The notes beneath the pieces are model-generated. The model saw nothing but the letters and a program-made list of their open reading frames with translations. It had not been told where the DNA came from and did no database searches. Positions 1 through 8,158 of a stretch of DNA of 37,620 nt are shown here, piece after piece. The DNA lies in contig JAUJPG010000016.1 of the NCBI GenBank assembly GCA_030447245.1, positions 1 through 37,620 on the forward strand, read 5' to 3'. Made by a program: the position numbers and the translations under genes. The stretch comes from Chloroflexota bacterium. Lineage in GTDB: Bacteria > Chloroflexota > UBA6077 > JACCZL01. The stretch's first letter is position 1, and each line of letters starts with the position of its first letter.

Positions 1-101
1 CGTCGGCCAGCTGCGCCGGCGGCGAGAGGTACCCGGCCCCGCCGGCCGCGCCCCGTACCTCCCAGCGTAACTCCCAGGCCCGGCGGCCGCCGGCGGCACG
101 A
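1..101. other. Left edge, no gene assigned
   Basis: GC-rich stretch left of the tRNA-Pro terminator hairpin. One plus-strand frame stays open from the edge to a TAA at about position 68, so it could be the last codons of a gene lying outside the window. A minus-strand frame is open throughout. Neither matches a family I recognise, so nothing is called. Confidence 0.3.
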
Positions 102-137
102 AGAAGCCCCCCGCTCCAGATGGAGCGGGGGGCTTCT
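102..137 (-). terminator. Hairpin after tRNA-Pro
   Basis: A perfect 17-bp inverted repeat (arms 102-118 and 121-137) lies 6 bases beyond the 3' end of the minus-strand tRNA-Pro. The stem is very GC-rich. Only a few T residues follow on the minus strand, so it is terminator-like without a classical U tract and could also stop plus-strand readthrough. Confidence 0.6.
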
Positions 138-143
138 CGCCGG

Positions 144-217
144 TCGGGCCGAGAGGATTTGAACCTCCGACCACCTGACCCCCAGTCAGGTGCGCTGCCA
201 GACTGCGCTACGGCCCG
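144..217 (-). tRNA. tRNA-Pro (anticodon GGG)
   Basis: Read on the minus strand, a 7-bp acceptor stem (CGGGCCG with CGGCCCG) closes a full cloverleaf. The anticodon arm is CCTGA-CTGGGGG-TCAGG, giving anticodon GGG, which reads proline CCC codons. The T-arm contains GGTTCAAATCC. The discriminator is A. CCA is not encoded (the next bases read CCG), so it would be added after transcription. Confidence 0.95.
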
Positions 218-585
218 AAGATCTGGCTGGTGCTGAACGGCAGTATAGCGGTCCCGCCAGGGGCGCTTCAACTGCTCTCGTCGGCGCCCTGGGTCGCCGA
301 TGCAATCATGCGCCGTCGCACACCCTACTGAGCGCGCCTGACCTATCTGGAACGCGGGCCCGTCCCTCGCCGTGCTCCGCATCCGCGGTAGGTTGGGGCT
401 GGTGGCCGTGCCTGCCAAGGCGCGCCTTCTCCAAGACTACCTCAGCCGGGTTCTCGGTGTTGTCCGAGTGGACGGCGGACAGGACGGGTTGATGATGGAC
501 TCTATACTGCGAGAACTCGGTCACACGGTCCGCCGAGTCCCGCGGCCGGACGCGCCAAACGAGCGCCGACATGGAGGAGGAAGAG
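218..585. other. Intergenic: tRNA promoter and leader of the lyase gene
   Basis: No convincing gene. Short open frames here are shadows or run across the tRNA. The left part holds the tRNA-Pro promoter. On the plus strand TATACT at 503-508 is a fair -10 box about 75 bases before the lyase start, but no good -35 box is correctly spaced, so that promoter remains uncertain. Confidence 0.4.
242..271 (-). promoter_or_regulatory. Sigma-70-type promoter of tRNA-Pro
   Basis: On the minus strand TTGAAG (266-271) and TATACT (242-247) are separated by 18 bp. The -10 box ends 24 bases before the tRNA 5' end, which suits a short leader. The same hexamer style recurs at the tRNA-Gly promoter. Confidence 0.7.
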
Positions 586-1488
586 ATGGCCCCGCCGACG
601 CTCCGTCAGCAACTCGCTGCAAGGCGCTGTGTCCTCGTCCCAGGTGTGTACGACTGCGTCTCGGCGAAGATTGCTGAGGCCAGCGGCTTCGCCGCGGTCG
701 CGATCTCTGGCTACTGCGTGGAGGCCTCGCTGCTCGGTCAGCCAGATCTCGGATTCACGAGCCTGACAGACGTCGTGCTGGTCGCCGACCGAATCTCCGC
801 CGCCGTCTCGGTCCCGGTTATCTGCGACGCCGACACCGGCTACGGCGGGGTCAACAACGTTTGGGAGACGATCAGGCGCCTGGAAAAGGCCGGAGTCCAG
901 GGCGTCCACATCGAAGACCAGGCCAGCCCGAAGCGGTGCGGCGGCTTTGCCGGCCGGACGGTCATCTCGAACGAGGAGATGGTCGCCAAGATCCAGGCCG
1001 CCGCCGACGCCCGGCGCGATCCGGAGTTCGTGCTGATCGCCCGGACCGACGCGCGGGAGTCCTTCGGGGTGGACGAGGTGATCCGCCGCCTGAACGCCTA
1101 CCTTGACGCGGGCGCGGACGCGGCGATGCTTGCCGAGGACTACACGCCCGAGGAGATCCAGCGCGTCGCAGCCGCCGTCGAGGGGCCGCTCGCGATCTGC
1201 GCTGGCGTGCCGGGCTGGTCCGCGTCCTTCGAGCTGCGCGAGAGCTACGAGACCTGGGGCGTCGCGCTGGTCCTGTATCCGTTCAGCTCGCTCTACCCGG
1301 CCGTCAAGGCGATGCAGACGTTCTACGACCGGATGGCGACAGACGCGGGTGTAACCGCCGAACACGCCACGGACGCACTGGTCGACTTCGCGGGCTTCGG
1401 TCAGTTTATCGGCGTCGACGCCTGGCTCGAGCGAGAGGAACGCTTCGCTGGTGGGATTCCCGCCGGGCCGGGCATCCGGCGATCCTAG
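586..1488 (+). CDS. Isocitrate lyase/PEP mutase family protein (carboxyphosphonate mutase or 2-methylisocitrate lyase-like)
   Basis: A 300-residue single-domain TIM-barrel enzyme of the ICL/PEPM superfamily, which cleaves or forms C-C or P-C bonds of 2-hydroxy/oxo diacids using Mg2+. Visible motifs are the Mg-binding DADTGYGG (81-88), GVHIEDQ (106-112), the Cys loop PKRCGG (115-120) and IARTDA (151-156). The catalytic Cys118 argues for a lyase or carboxyphosphonoenolpyruvate-mutase-like activity rather than a true PEP mutase. The usual KRCGH is KRCGG here, so the loop His is replaced. Start: ATG 586 has GGAGGAGG at 573-580; an in-frame ATG at 571 would place that Shine-Dalgarno inside the gene. 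No prpC/prpD or glyoxylate-cycle partners are nearby, so the substrate is not settled. Confidence 0.88.
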   Translation: MAPPTLRQQLAARRCVLVPGVYDCVSAKIAEASGFAAVAISGYCVEASLLGQPDLGFTSLTDVVLVADRISAAVSVPVICDADTGYGGVNNVWETIRRLEKAGVQGVHIEDQASPKRCGGFAGRTVISNEEMVAKIQAAADARRDPEFVLIARTDARESFGVDEVIRRLNAYLDAGADAAMLAEDYTPEEIQRVAAAVEGPLAICAGVPGWSASFELRESYETWGVALVLYPFSSLYPAVKAMQTFYDRMATDAGVTAEHATDALVDFAGFGQFIGVDAWLEREERFAGGIPAGPGIRRS

Positions 1489-1496
1489 ATCTCCGC

Positions 1497-2324
1497 ATGC
1501 CCATGAGGTCCCGCGCGTCGCCAGACTTAGTCACCAGCCTCCAGAACCCGGCCGTCAAGCAGATCCGTGCGCTGAGCGAGCGCAAGGCCCGCGAGGAGAC
1601 CGGGCTCTTCTTCATCGACGGAGTCCGGATGGTGACCGAGGCCGCCCACGCCGAGGCTGACGTTGAACTGGTCGTCGCCGCGCCGGAGCTGCTGACCGAC
1701 CCGCGCGGGCAGGACGTCGCCCGAGAGCTGGTGCGGCGCGGTGCGCGCCGCGTGGACGTGACGGCGAGCGTCATGCTGGGCATCTCGCGCCGCGCCAACC
1801 CGAAAGGTCTGGTCGCCGTCGTACACCAGCGCTGGATCTCGATCGACGACCTGGTCCTTGGACCAGACCGATTCGCGCTGGCCCTCGCCGGGATCGCCGA
1901 CCCGGGCAACCTCGGGACGATCCTGCGCACCTGCGACGCCGCTGGCGCGTCCGCCGTCCTGCTGCTGGGTTCGGCCACAGATCCCCACCACCCGACCGCG
2001 CTCAGCGCCAGCACCGGCGCGATCTTCTCGCAGTCGTTGGTCAGGACCACCTTGCACCACTTCACCGCCTGGACCCGCGAGCGCGGCTACGCGGTGGTTG
2101 GCTCCGCCCCTGACGCCGATCGCGACTACCGCGCCGCTCCGTACGCTCGCCCGCTGGTGTTGCTCATGGGCAACGAGAGCGTCGGCTTGTCCGAGGCGGA
2201 ACGCGCTGCCTGCGACCTGCTCGTTCGCATCCCGATGGCAGGCCGCGTCGAATCGCTCAATCTCGCCGTCGCGACTGGGCTGCTCCTGTACGAGCTCTTC
2301 GACCGGGTCAGGACACACCGGTAG
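1497..2324 (+). CDS. TrmH/SpoU family RNA 2'-O-methyltransferase
   Basis: A 275-residue protein with an N-terminal SpoU substrate-binding domain (about 12-105) and a C-terminal SPOUT knot methylase domain. The three SpoU motifs are clear: DPGNLGTILRTCDAAG (135-150), GNESVGL (225-231) and IPMAGRVESLNLAVA (245-259). Such proteins transfer a methyl group from AdoMet to a ribose 2'-OH of rRNA (RlmB-type) or tRNA; the exact nucleotide cannot be read from sequence. It starts 8 bases after the lyase stop with no strong ribosome site, suggesting coupled translation. A second in-frame ATG lies at 1503. Its 3' end overlaps the converging RND gene by 17 bases. Confidence 0.92.
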   Translation: MPMRSRASPDLVTSLQNPAVKQIRALSERKAREETGLFFIDGVRMVTEAAHAEADVELVVAAPELLTDPRGQDVARELVRRGARRVDVTASVMLGISRRANPKGLVAVVHQRWISIDDLVLGPDRFALALAGIADPGNLGTILRTCDAAGASAVLLLGSATDPHHPTALSASTGAIFSQSLVRTTLHHFTAWTRERGYAVVGSAPDADRDYRAAPYARPLVLLMGNESVGLSEAERAACDLLVRIPMAGRVESLNLAVATGLLLYELFDRVRTHR

Positions 2325-5300
2325 CCCTGGGGAGCGCCGGCCCCCGGCGCGCGGCCGGCGCAGGCGCCACGGGTCGAGCCGCCGGCACGTGCGTCCTGCG
2401 CTGCCCCTTGAGGCGGCGTCCCAGACGCGCCAGGCCGTTCTTGGCGTCGTCCAGAATGCTGTAGACCGCCGGTACGAGCAGTAGCGTCAAGATCGTGGAG
2501 CTGATGATGCCCCCCATCAGCACGACGGCAAGCGGCGCCCGTGACTCGCCACCCTCCTCGAGCTTGAGAGCCAACGGCAGCATCGCGAAGACGATCGTGC
2601 ACGAGGTCATGATGATCGGCCGCAGGCGGGCGTAGCCCGCCTCGAGAATCGCTTCCGTCCGGCCAAGGCCGCGCGCGCGTAGTTGGTCGGTGAAGTCGAT
2701 CAACAGAATACCGTTCTTGCCGGCCAGGCCCATCAACATGATCATCCCGATCATCGAGAAGATATTGAAGGTGTTGCCGGTCACATACAGCCCGAGGAAC
2801 GCTCCGACGAGCGCGACGGGCAGGCTGAACATGATGGCAAACGGCGTCAGCCAGGACTCGTACAGGGCGACCATCAGCATGTACACCAGGATCACTGAGA
2901 GGCCTAGCGCCTGGAGGATCGTGGCGAACGCCTGCTCCTGCTGCTGCACCTGGCCAGCGTACTGGATGCGGTAGCCCTCCGGCGTCGCGATCTGGTTGGT
3001 CTGGGCGCGCATGTCCCGCGTCACGTCGCCCAATGATCTCCCCTGGACGTTCGCAGTCACGGTGATTACGCGCTGGCGGTCGGTCCGCTGGATCCGCGCC
3101 GGTCCGGCGTCGTTGACCAGCGTCGCGACCTGGTCCAACCGCACGATGTTGCCACTCGCTCCTTGCAGCGGAACCGCCCCGAGCTGCGCCGGCGAGGCCC
3201 GCTGGGCGTCCGTGCCGATCACGCGCACGTCGATCTGATTCTGGCCGTCGGACCGCAGCTGGGTCGCTACTGTGCCACCAACCATCGTCCGCAGGGTGGA
3301 ACCAACCAGCTCGGCGGTCACGCGCGCGTCAGCCAGCCGCTCCCGATTGACGATCGCGCGAACTTCGGGGTCGCGCTGCTGGCTGTCGTTCTGGACGCCG
3401 ATCGTGCCGGGTGTGTTGCGCGCCGCCTCTTCAACCTGGCTTGCTAGCTGGGTCAACCGCTCGAAATCGTCACCCAGAAGTCGGACCTGTACCGAGCCGC
3501 CACCACCCCCGCCGGCCAGGGGGTTGTTCGGCGGGTTCGCCCGCAATTGGGCGCCGGGGAAGCGGGGTAGAACCTGGTTCACGTGACGGACGATGTCGAA
3601 CACCGTGCGCTCGCGATGCGCCTTCTCCACCAGCTGGACCGAGATACTGGCGCTCCGCGAGCTACTCGAGCCGCCGCCGAAGCCGCCGCCCGACCCGACC
3701 GTGGCGAAGACCCCTTCGATCTCCGGAATGCGCGCCAGCGCCTGCTCGACCTGCTTGACCACCGCGTCCGTGCCCGCCAGCGATGTGCCGGTCGGCAGCG
3801 TCACGCTCACCGTGAACAGGCCGTCATCCTCCGAAGGCGCATACTCTGAGCCGATCAAGTTGTAGTGCAGCAGCGAGTAGGCGCCGGCGAGCGACCCGAA
3901 GCTCAGCAGCACCACAAGCCAGCGCACCCTCAGACCAATCCGAAGCAGGCCCCGGTACGCCCGCGCGATGACCCCGTAGCCGCGGTCCCAGACCCGCCCG
4001 AAGGCCGCCAGCGGCCCGCGGCCCCGCCCCTCGTGCACCGACAGCCAGCGCGAGGCCAGCATCGGCGTCAGCGTGAACGACACAAACAACGACAGCAGCG
4101 TGCATGCCGCGATCGTGATCCCGAACTCCTTGAAAAGTCGGCCGATGTTGCCGCTCATGAACGAGACCGGCAGAAAGACGACCACGTCGACAAGCGTGAT
4201 CGCGATCGCCGCCAGGCCGATCTCGGATCGCCCCGTCAGCGCCGCCGCCCGCGGCTCCTCACCCAGCTCGATGTGGCGATTGATGTTCTCGAGGACGACG
4301 ATCGAGTCGTCCACCAGGATGCCAATCGTCAACGCCAGGGCCATGAGCGAGATGATGTTCAGGCTGAAGCCGGCGAAGTAGATGACCAGGAACGTCGAGA
4401 TCAAACACGTCGGGATGGCCAGCAAGACGATGAACGTGTTGCGCCACGCGTGGAGGAAGAGCAGTAGCACGATGCCGGTGAGAATGATGCCGATGAACAG
4501 GTCGTTATTCACCGCCTGGAGCGAGCGCCGAGTGAAGATCGACGCATCGCTGGTGACGGCCATCTGCACGTCACCGGGCAGCGTTGGCTGGAGCTGCGCG
4601 AGGGTGGCCTTGATCGCCTCGCCAACGGCCACTCCGTTCGCATCCGCCTGCTTGGTGACGCTGAAGCCCACCGCGTCCTGGCCGTTATAGCGCTGGATGC
4701 GGGTTTGCTCGGCGAAGGTGTCCGTCACCGTCGCCACGTCCCGCAAGCGGACAACCGTCGGCGTAATCTGAACCTGGAGGTTGCGCAGGTCGTCCAGTGT
4801 GCGGAACTGGCTGGAGGAGCGCACGGCGACCGATGTGGTGCCCTCGGTCAGGCGGCCGGAGGGCGTCGAGACGTTCTCTCGGGTCAAGGCGTTCTGGACC
4901 GACTGGACCGTCAGGCTGTACGCCCGCAAGCGGTCGGGATCGACCTTGACCTGGATCTCACGCCGCAGGCCGCCACTGATCGTCACGTCGGCCACGCCCG
5001 CGACCGACTGCAGCCGCGGCAGCACGTCGTCCTCGGCCAGCGAGTACAGGTCGACCAGCGAGCGCCGACCGGACATGGCGATGTTCATCACCGGTATGGC
5101 CTGGATGTCGGCCTTCGTCACCGTCGGAGCGTTGACGTCGTCAGGCAGCCGCGCCCGTACCGCGGCAATCCGGCGCTCGACGTCGAGCGCTGCCTAATTC
5201 GTGTCCGTCCCCTCGACGAAGCGGACGTTCAGGTTTGCGAACCCTTCGGACGACGTCGAGGTGATCGATTCGATGCCAGGCAACCCGGCCACCGTGTTTT

Positions 5301-5502
5301 CGAGCGGCTTGGCGACCAGCTCTTCCACGTCCGTCGGCGACGCGCCCGGGTAGGCGACCGAGACGAAGACGGCCGGAAAACTGATGTTGGGAAAACGATC
5401 AACCTTGAGCCGCGTGTAGGCGACGCCGCCCATCAGGACCAGACTGACGATGAACATCAGGACGGCCAGGGGCCGCGTGATCGCCAGGCGGGTCAGGCCC
5501 AT
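2308..5502 (-). pseudogene. RND (HAE1/AcrB-type) efflux transporter interrupted by one in-frame amber codon
   Basis: About 1,064 codons, the normal length for a hydrophobe/amphiphile RND pump that exports drugs or lipophiles using proton influx. Start ATG 5502 follows GGAGGAG; the protein opens MGLTRLAITRPLAVLMF. The proton-relay residues are kept: GILVDDSIVVLENI in TM4 and GLAGKNGILLIDF in TM10. Codon 103 is TAG (5194-5196), between EGTDTN and AALDVERR; relatives usually have Gln there, so one C-to-T change (CAG to TAG) explains it. Both halves are in the same frame: 5194-5502 upstream, and an open frame from a possible GTG restart at 5121 to 2308. No membrane-fusion protein or outer-membrane channel gene lies beside it. 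It may be a recent pseudogene or a base-call error; everything else looks functional. Confidence 0.85.
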
Positions 5503-5677
5503 CGTCTCCTCCAAGTGCCGGACAGCTACTACCGCGGGTCGTCGCGGAAAACGCCGCTGGACCCCACCGTGCTGGATTCTGCCCGAGCCCTGCTGCCCGC
5601 GCAAGCGAATTGGGCGAACTGTGAAGAAGCGTTTACGAGATCGACAGCTGAACGGACATCGGGCGAAGGTCCCACAG

Positions 5678-6109
5678 GTGTACGATCCCGGTGTCGTGCT
5701 CGCCCTACGCCTGGCCCTCGGATTACTCGCCGCGTGCGGATTCGCCGCGCTGGTCGGCCCGCTGGTCGAATCGCGCCATCGACAACCGGAAGTGAGCGTG
5801 CGCGCCTATCTCGAAGCCGTCGAACGCGGCAATCTCGCCGGAGCGCTCGAAACGATCGCCCCCGAGGCGCGCGCCGAGAGTGTCGAACGCGTCGCCAACC
5901 AGCTCGGCAACCGCTACCGTGTCGACGTCGTCGCACTCGCGACACCGTCGCTGTTGGCCCGCGCTAGCGGCGCACCCGACACCACCGCGCGCACTACCAT
6001 CCTGGCCGAGGTCGAGCCGCGCGCTGGCGAGCGCTGGAAGAGTACCAGCGTTGTCACCCTGCTTCGCCTCGACAATCGCTGGTACCTCGCCGAGCCACCC
6101 TTCGCGTGA
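5678..6109 (+). CDS. Small exported or anchored protein with NTF2-like appearance, function unknown
   Basis: A 143-residue protein with a short hydrophobic N-terminus ending LLAACGFAALVG (possible lipobox LAAC or a membrane anchor). A soluble part of about 105 residues follows, beginning VRAYLEAVERGNLAGALETI and ending DNRWYLAEPPFA. A helix-rich start followed by strands and a closing W-Y strand is what NTF2/DUF4878-like domains show, but this is a structural guess. The GTG start at 5678 has GAAGG 8 bases upstream; GTG 5696 is an alternative. It is divergent from the RND gene, with a 175-bp gap containing no clear promoter. Confidence 0.6.
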   Translation: MYDPGVVLALRLALGLLAACGFAALVGPLVESRHRQPEVSVRAYLEAVERGNLAGALETIAPEARAESVERVANQLGNRYRVDVVALATPSLLARASGAPDTTARTTILAEVEPRAGERWKSTSVVTLLRLDNRWYLAEPPFA

Positions 6110-6228
6110 CCTTCCAGCAGCTACTCCTCTCCTCGTCCCACCGGCTCCATCTCTCACCTGCCACTGCCGTGCACGACGACCCCGGAGCAACGACCGCGAT
6201 ATGGCACCATCCAGGTTGCCGCGGCGTG

Positions 6229-6237
6229 TGCTACGCT
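6229..6237 (+). promoter_or_regulatory. Candidate extended -10 promoter of the ABC importer operon
   Basis: TGC followed by TACGCT (6232-6237), 32 bases before the first permease ATG. No -35 box is properly spaced. The TGn extension is the main support, and the same arrangement precedes two other genes in the window. Confidence 0.35.
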
Positions 6238-6268
6238 AGGGCCGGCTAGTCTAGCGCCGGCGGAGGCC

Positions 6269-7207
6269 ATGGCCAGAGTCCAAACCGCCGCGGCCGGGCG
6301 ACTCGACGCCAGGGCGCGAGGCCGAAAGCGGGCGCGCGCCGTCCGTGACCTCGGCGAGGGGCTGCTGTACCTCGCCCCGTCGCTCTTCTTGTTCGCCGTC
6401 TTCGTCTTCATCCCGCTTGGGCGTACGGTCTATCTCAGTCTCTTCTACACCAGCCCGATCGGCGCGCCCAGAGAGTTTGCCGGCTTCGATCACTACGTAG
6501 ATCTGGTCACCAACCCGGCCTTTCGGCGCAGCCTTGGCACCACCTTCCTGTTCGTCCTCTACACGGTGCCTGGCAGTATCGTCATCGCCCTCGGACTGGC
6601 CGTGCTTGCCAACCGCCGACTGCGCGGAATCAACGTCTTCCGTACGCTCTTCAGCTCGACGATCGCGGTCTCGCTGGCAGTCGCGGCGACGATCTGGGCG
6701 CTCATGCTCAACCCGAGCATCGGCTTGTTCAACTATGTGCTCAGCTTGGTCGGCGTTCGCGGCCCTGCCTGGTTGACTGACCCGACCGCCGCGCTCATAT
6801 CGGTCTCGCTTGTGACCATCTGGGCGGCTCTCGGCTTCAACACCATCGTCCTGCTGGCGGGCCTGCAGGGCATCCCCGAGGAGCTGTATGAGAGCGCAAA
6901 GATTGACGGCGCCGCCGGCCTGGGTATCTTCCGCAACATCACCCTTCCGATGTTGTCGCCATCGTTGTTCTTCCTCCTGGTCGTCAACGTCATCCAGGTG
7001 TTCCAGGCGTTCACCCAGGTCCACGCCCTCACCCGCGGCGGCCCGGTGGAGGCCACCAACGTGCTCGTCTACAGCATCTACCTGGACGCCTTCGTCAACT
7101 TTCAGTTCGGCTACGCCAGCGCTCAAGCCCTGGTGCTGTTCGCCGTCATCCTGACGTTGACCCTCGTCCAGTTCCGCGTTATCGAGCGACGGGTCCACTA
7201 TCAATGA
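6269..7207 (+). CDS. ABC sugar-type permease, MalF/UgpA family
   Basis: A 312-residue inner-membrane subunit of a carbohydrate (CUT1-type) ABC importer. About six membrane segments are visible, the first near 30-55 (YLAPSLFLFAVFVFIPLG). The EAA loop that docks on the ATPase reads EELYESAKIDGAAGLG (about 204-219), followed by ITLPMLSPSLFFL. The ATG at 6269 is preceded by GGAGG very close by. Its stop overlaps the next start (ATGA), so it is translationally coupled to the second permease. No ATPase gene accompanies the set; many CUT1 systems borrow a shared MsmK/UgpC-type ATPase encoded elsewhere. Confidence 0.93.
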   Translation: MARVQTAAAGRLDARARGRKRARAVRDLGEGLLYLAPSLFLFAVFVFIPLGRTVYLSLFYTSPIGAPREFAGFDHYVDLVTNPAFRRSLGTTFLFVLYTVPGSIVIALGLAVLANRRLRGINVFRTLFSSTIAVSLAVAATIWALMLNPSIGLFNYVLSLVGVRGPAWLTDPTAALISVSLVTIWAALGFNTIVLLAGLQGIPEELYESAKIDGAAGLGIFRNITLPMLSPSLFFLLVVNVIQVFQAFTQVHALTRGGPVEATNVLVYSIYLDAFVNFQFGYASAQALVLFAVILTLTLVQFRVIERRVHYQ

Positions 7208-8094
7208 GTGCCATGCCGGCACCCCGCTCGGCCGAGCTCGGCGGCGCTGGCCCGACCTCGCTGGTCCGCACGCTGGGGCTCTACGTGCTACTCGCGGTCG
7301 CGGCACTGGCGGTCGCCTTCCCACTGCTGATCGCGTTCAGTTACAGCTTCATGGCCGAGTCCCAGATCGCTTCGTTCCCACCGCCGATCCTGCCAACTCG
7401 ACCGACGCTCGCTAACTTTCAGGAGGTGGTCGAGCGGGCGTTGAGACCCAACTCGCCGTTGCCGATCTTCCACTACCTGCTCAACAGCTTCGTCGTCTCC
7501 ACCGCTGTCGTCGCCGGGCAGCTCGTTACCGCCAGTCTGGCAGCGTATGCCTTCGCCTTCTTCGCGTTTCCCGGCAAGAACCTTCTCTTCCTCGTCTTCC
7601 TGGCTACCCTGATGGTTCCCTGGGAGGCGACGATCGTCCCGAACTACATCACCGTGCGCGACTTGAACTGGCTGGACACCTACCAGGGGTTGGCCGTGCC
7701 GTTCATGGCCACCGGCTTCGGCACATTCCTGCTGCGCCAGAGTTTCCTCCAGCTTCCGGGAGAGCTGTATGACGCGGCGGTCGTCGACGGCGCCGGCAAG
7801 TTCCGCTTCCTGTGGCAGATAGTCCTGCCGCTCAGCCGACCAGCCCTCGGCACACTGGCCGTCTACAGTTTCCTGGCGACCTGGAACCAGTACTTCTGGC
7901 CACTGCTCGTCACCAACCAGCCGCTAATGCGGACGGTCCAGGTCGGCATCGTGCAGCTCAAATTCGAGGAATCGACCCGCTGGGGTCTGGTGATGGCTGG
8001 CGTCGTCATCGTCGTCCTGCCGACCATCATCTTGCTCGTGCTCGGCCAGCGCCAGCTCGTGCGCGGTCTGACTGCCGGTGCGATCAAAGGTTGA
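7204..8094 (+). CDS. ABC sugar-type permease, MalG/UgpE family
   Basis: A 296-residue second permease of the same importer, with an N-terminal membrane segment (about 24-45) and five further helices. The EAA loop GELYDAAVVDGAGKFRF lies near 185-201, followed by IVLPLSRPALGTLAVYSF. It overlaps the upstream permease by 4 bases and ends 64 bases before the binding-protein start, so the three genes form one operon. Substrate is unknown; sugars, polyols or glycerol-3-phosphate are typical for this pair of families. Confidence 0.93.
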   Translation: MSAMPAPRSAELGGAGPTSLVRTLGLYVLLAVAALAVAFPLLIAFSYSFMAESQIASFPPPILPTRPTLANFQEVVERALRPNSPLPIFHYLLNSFVVSTAVVAGQLVTASLAAYAFAFFAFPGKNLLFLVFLATLMVPWEATIVPNYITVRDLNWLDTYQGLAVPFMATGFGTFLLRQSFLQLPGELYDAAVVDGAGKFRFLWQIVLPLSRPALGTLAVYSFLATWNQYFWPLLVTNQPLMRTVQVGIVQLKFEESTRWGLVMAGVVIVVLPTIILLVLGQRQLVRGLTAGAIKG

Positions 8095-8158
8095 CGATCC
8101 CGGCCGCTTCGCGTTCAATGGTTGGGACCCACACCGATTCAGCCCGGGGAGGCATACC

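Noticed and set aside
190..492. 100-residue plus-strand open frame
   Set aside because: It begins inside tRNA-Pro and runs over its promoter; composition is not protein-like.
5194..5196. Amber recoding (pyrrolysine or similar) in the RND gene
   Set aside because: No pyl genes in the window, RF1 is intact, and the expected residue is an ordinary Gln; a point change is simpler.
4705..5967. 420-residue plus-strand open frame
   Set aside because: Antisense shadow of the RND gene; Arg/Asp/Gln-rich with no family features.
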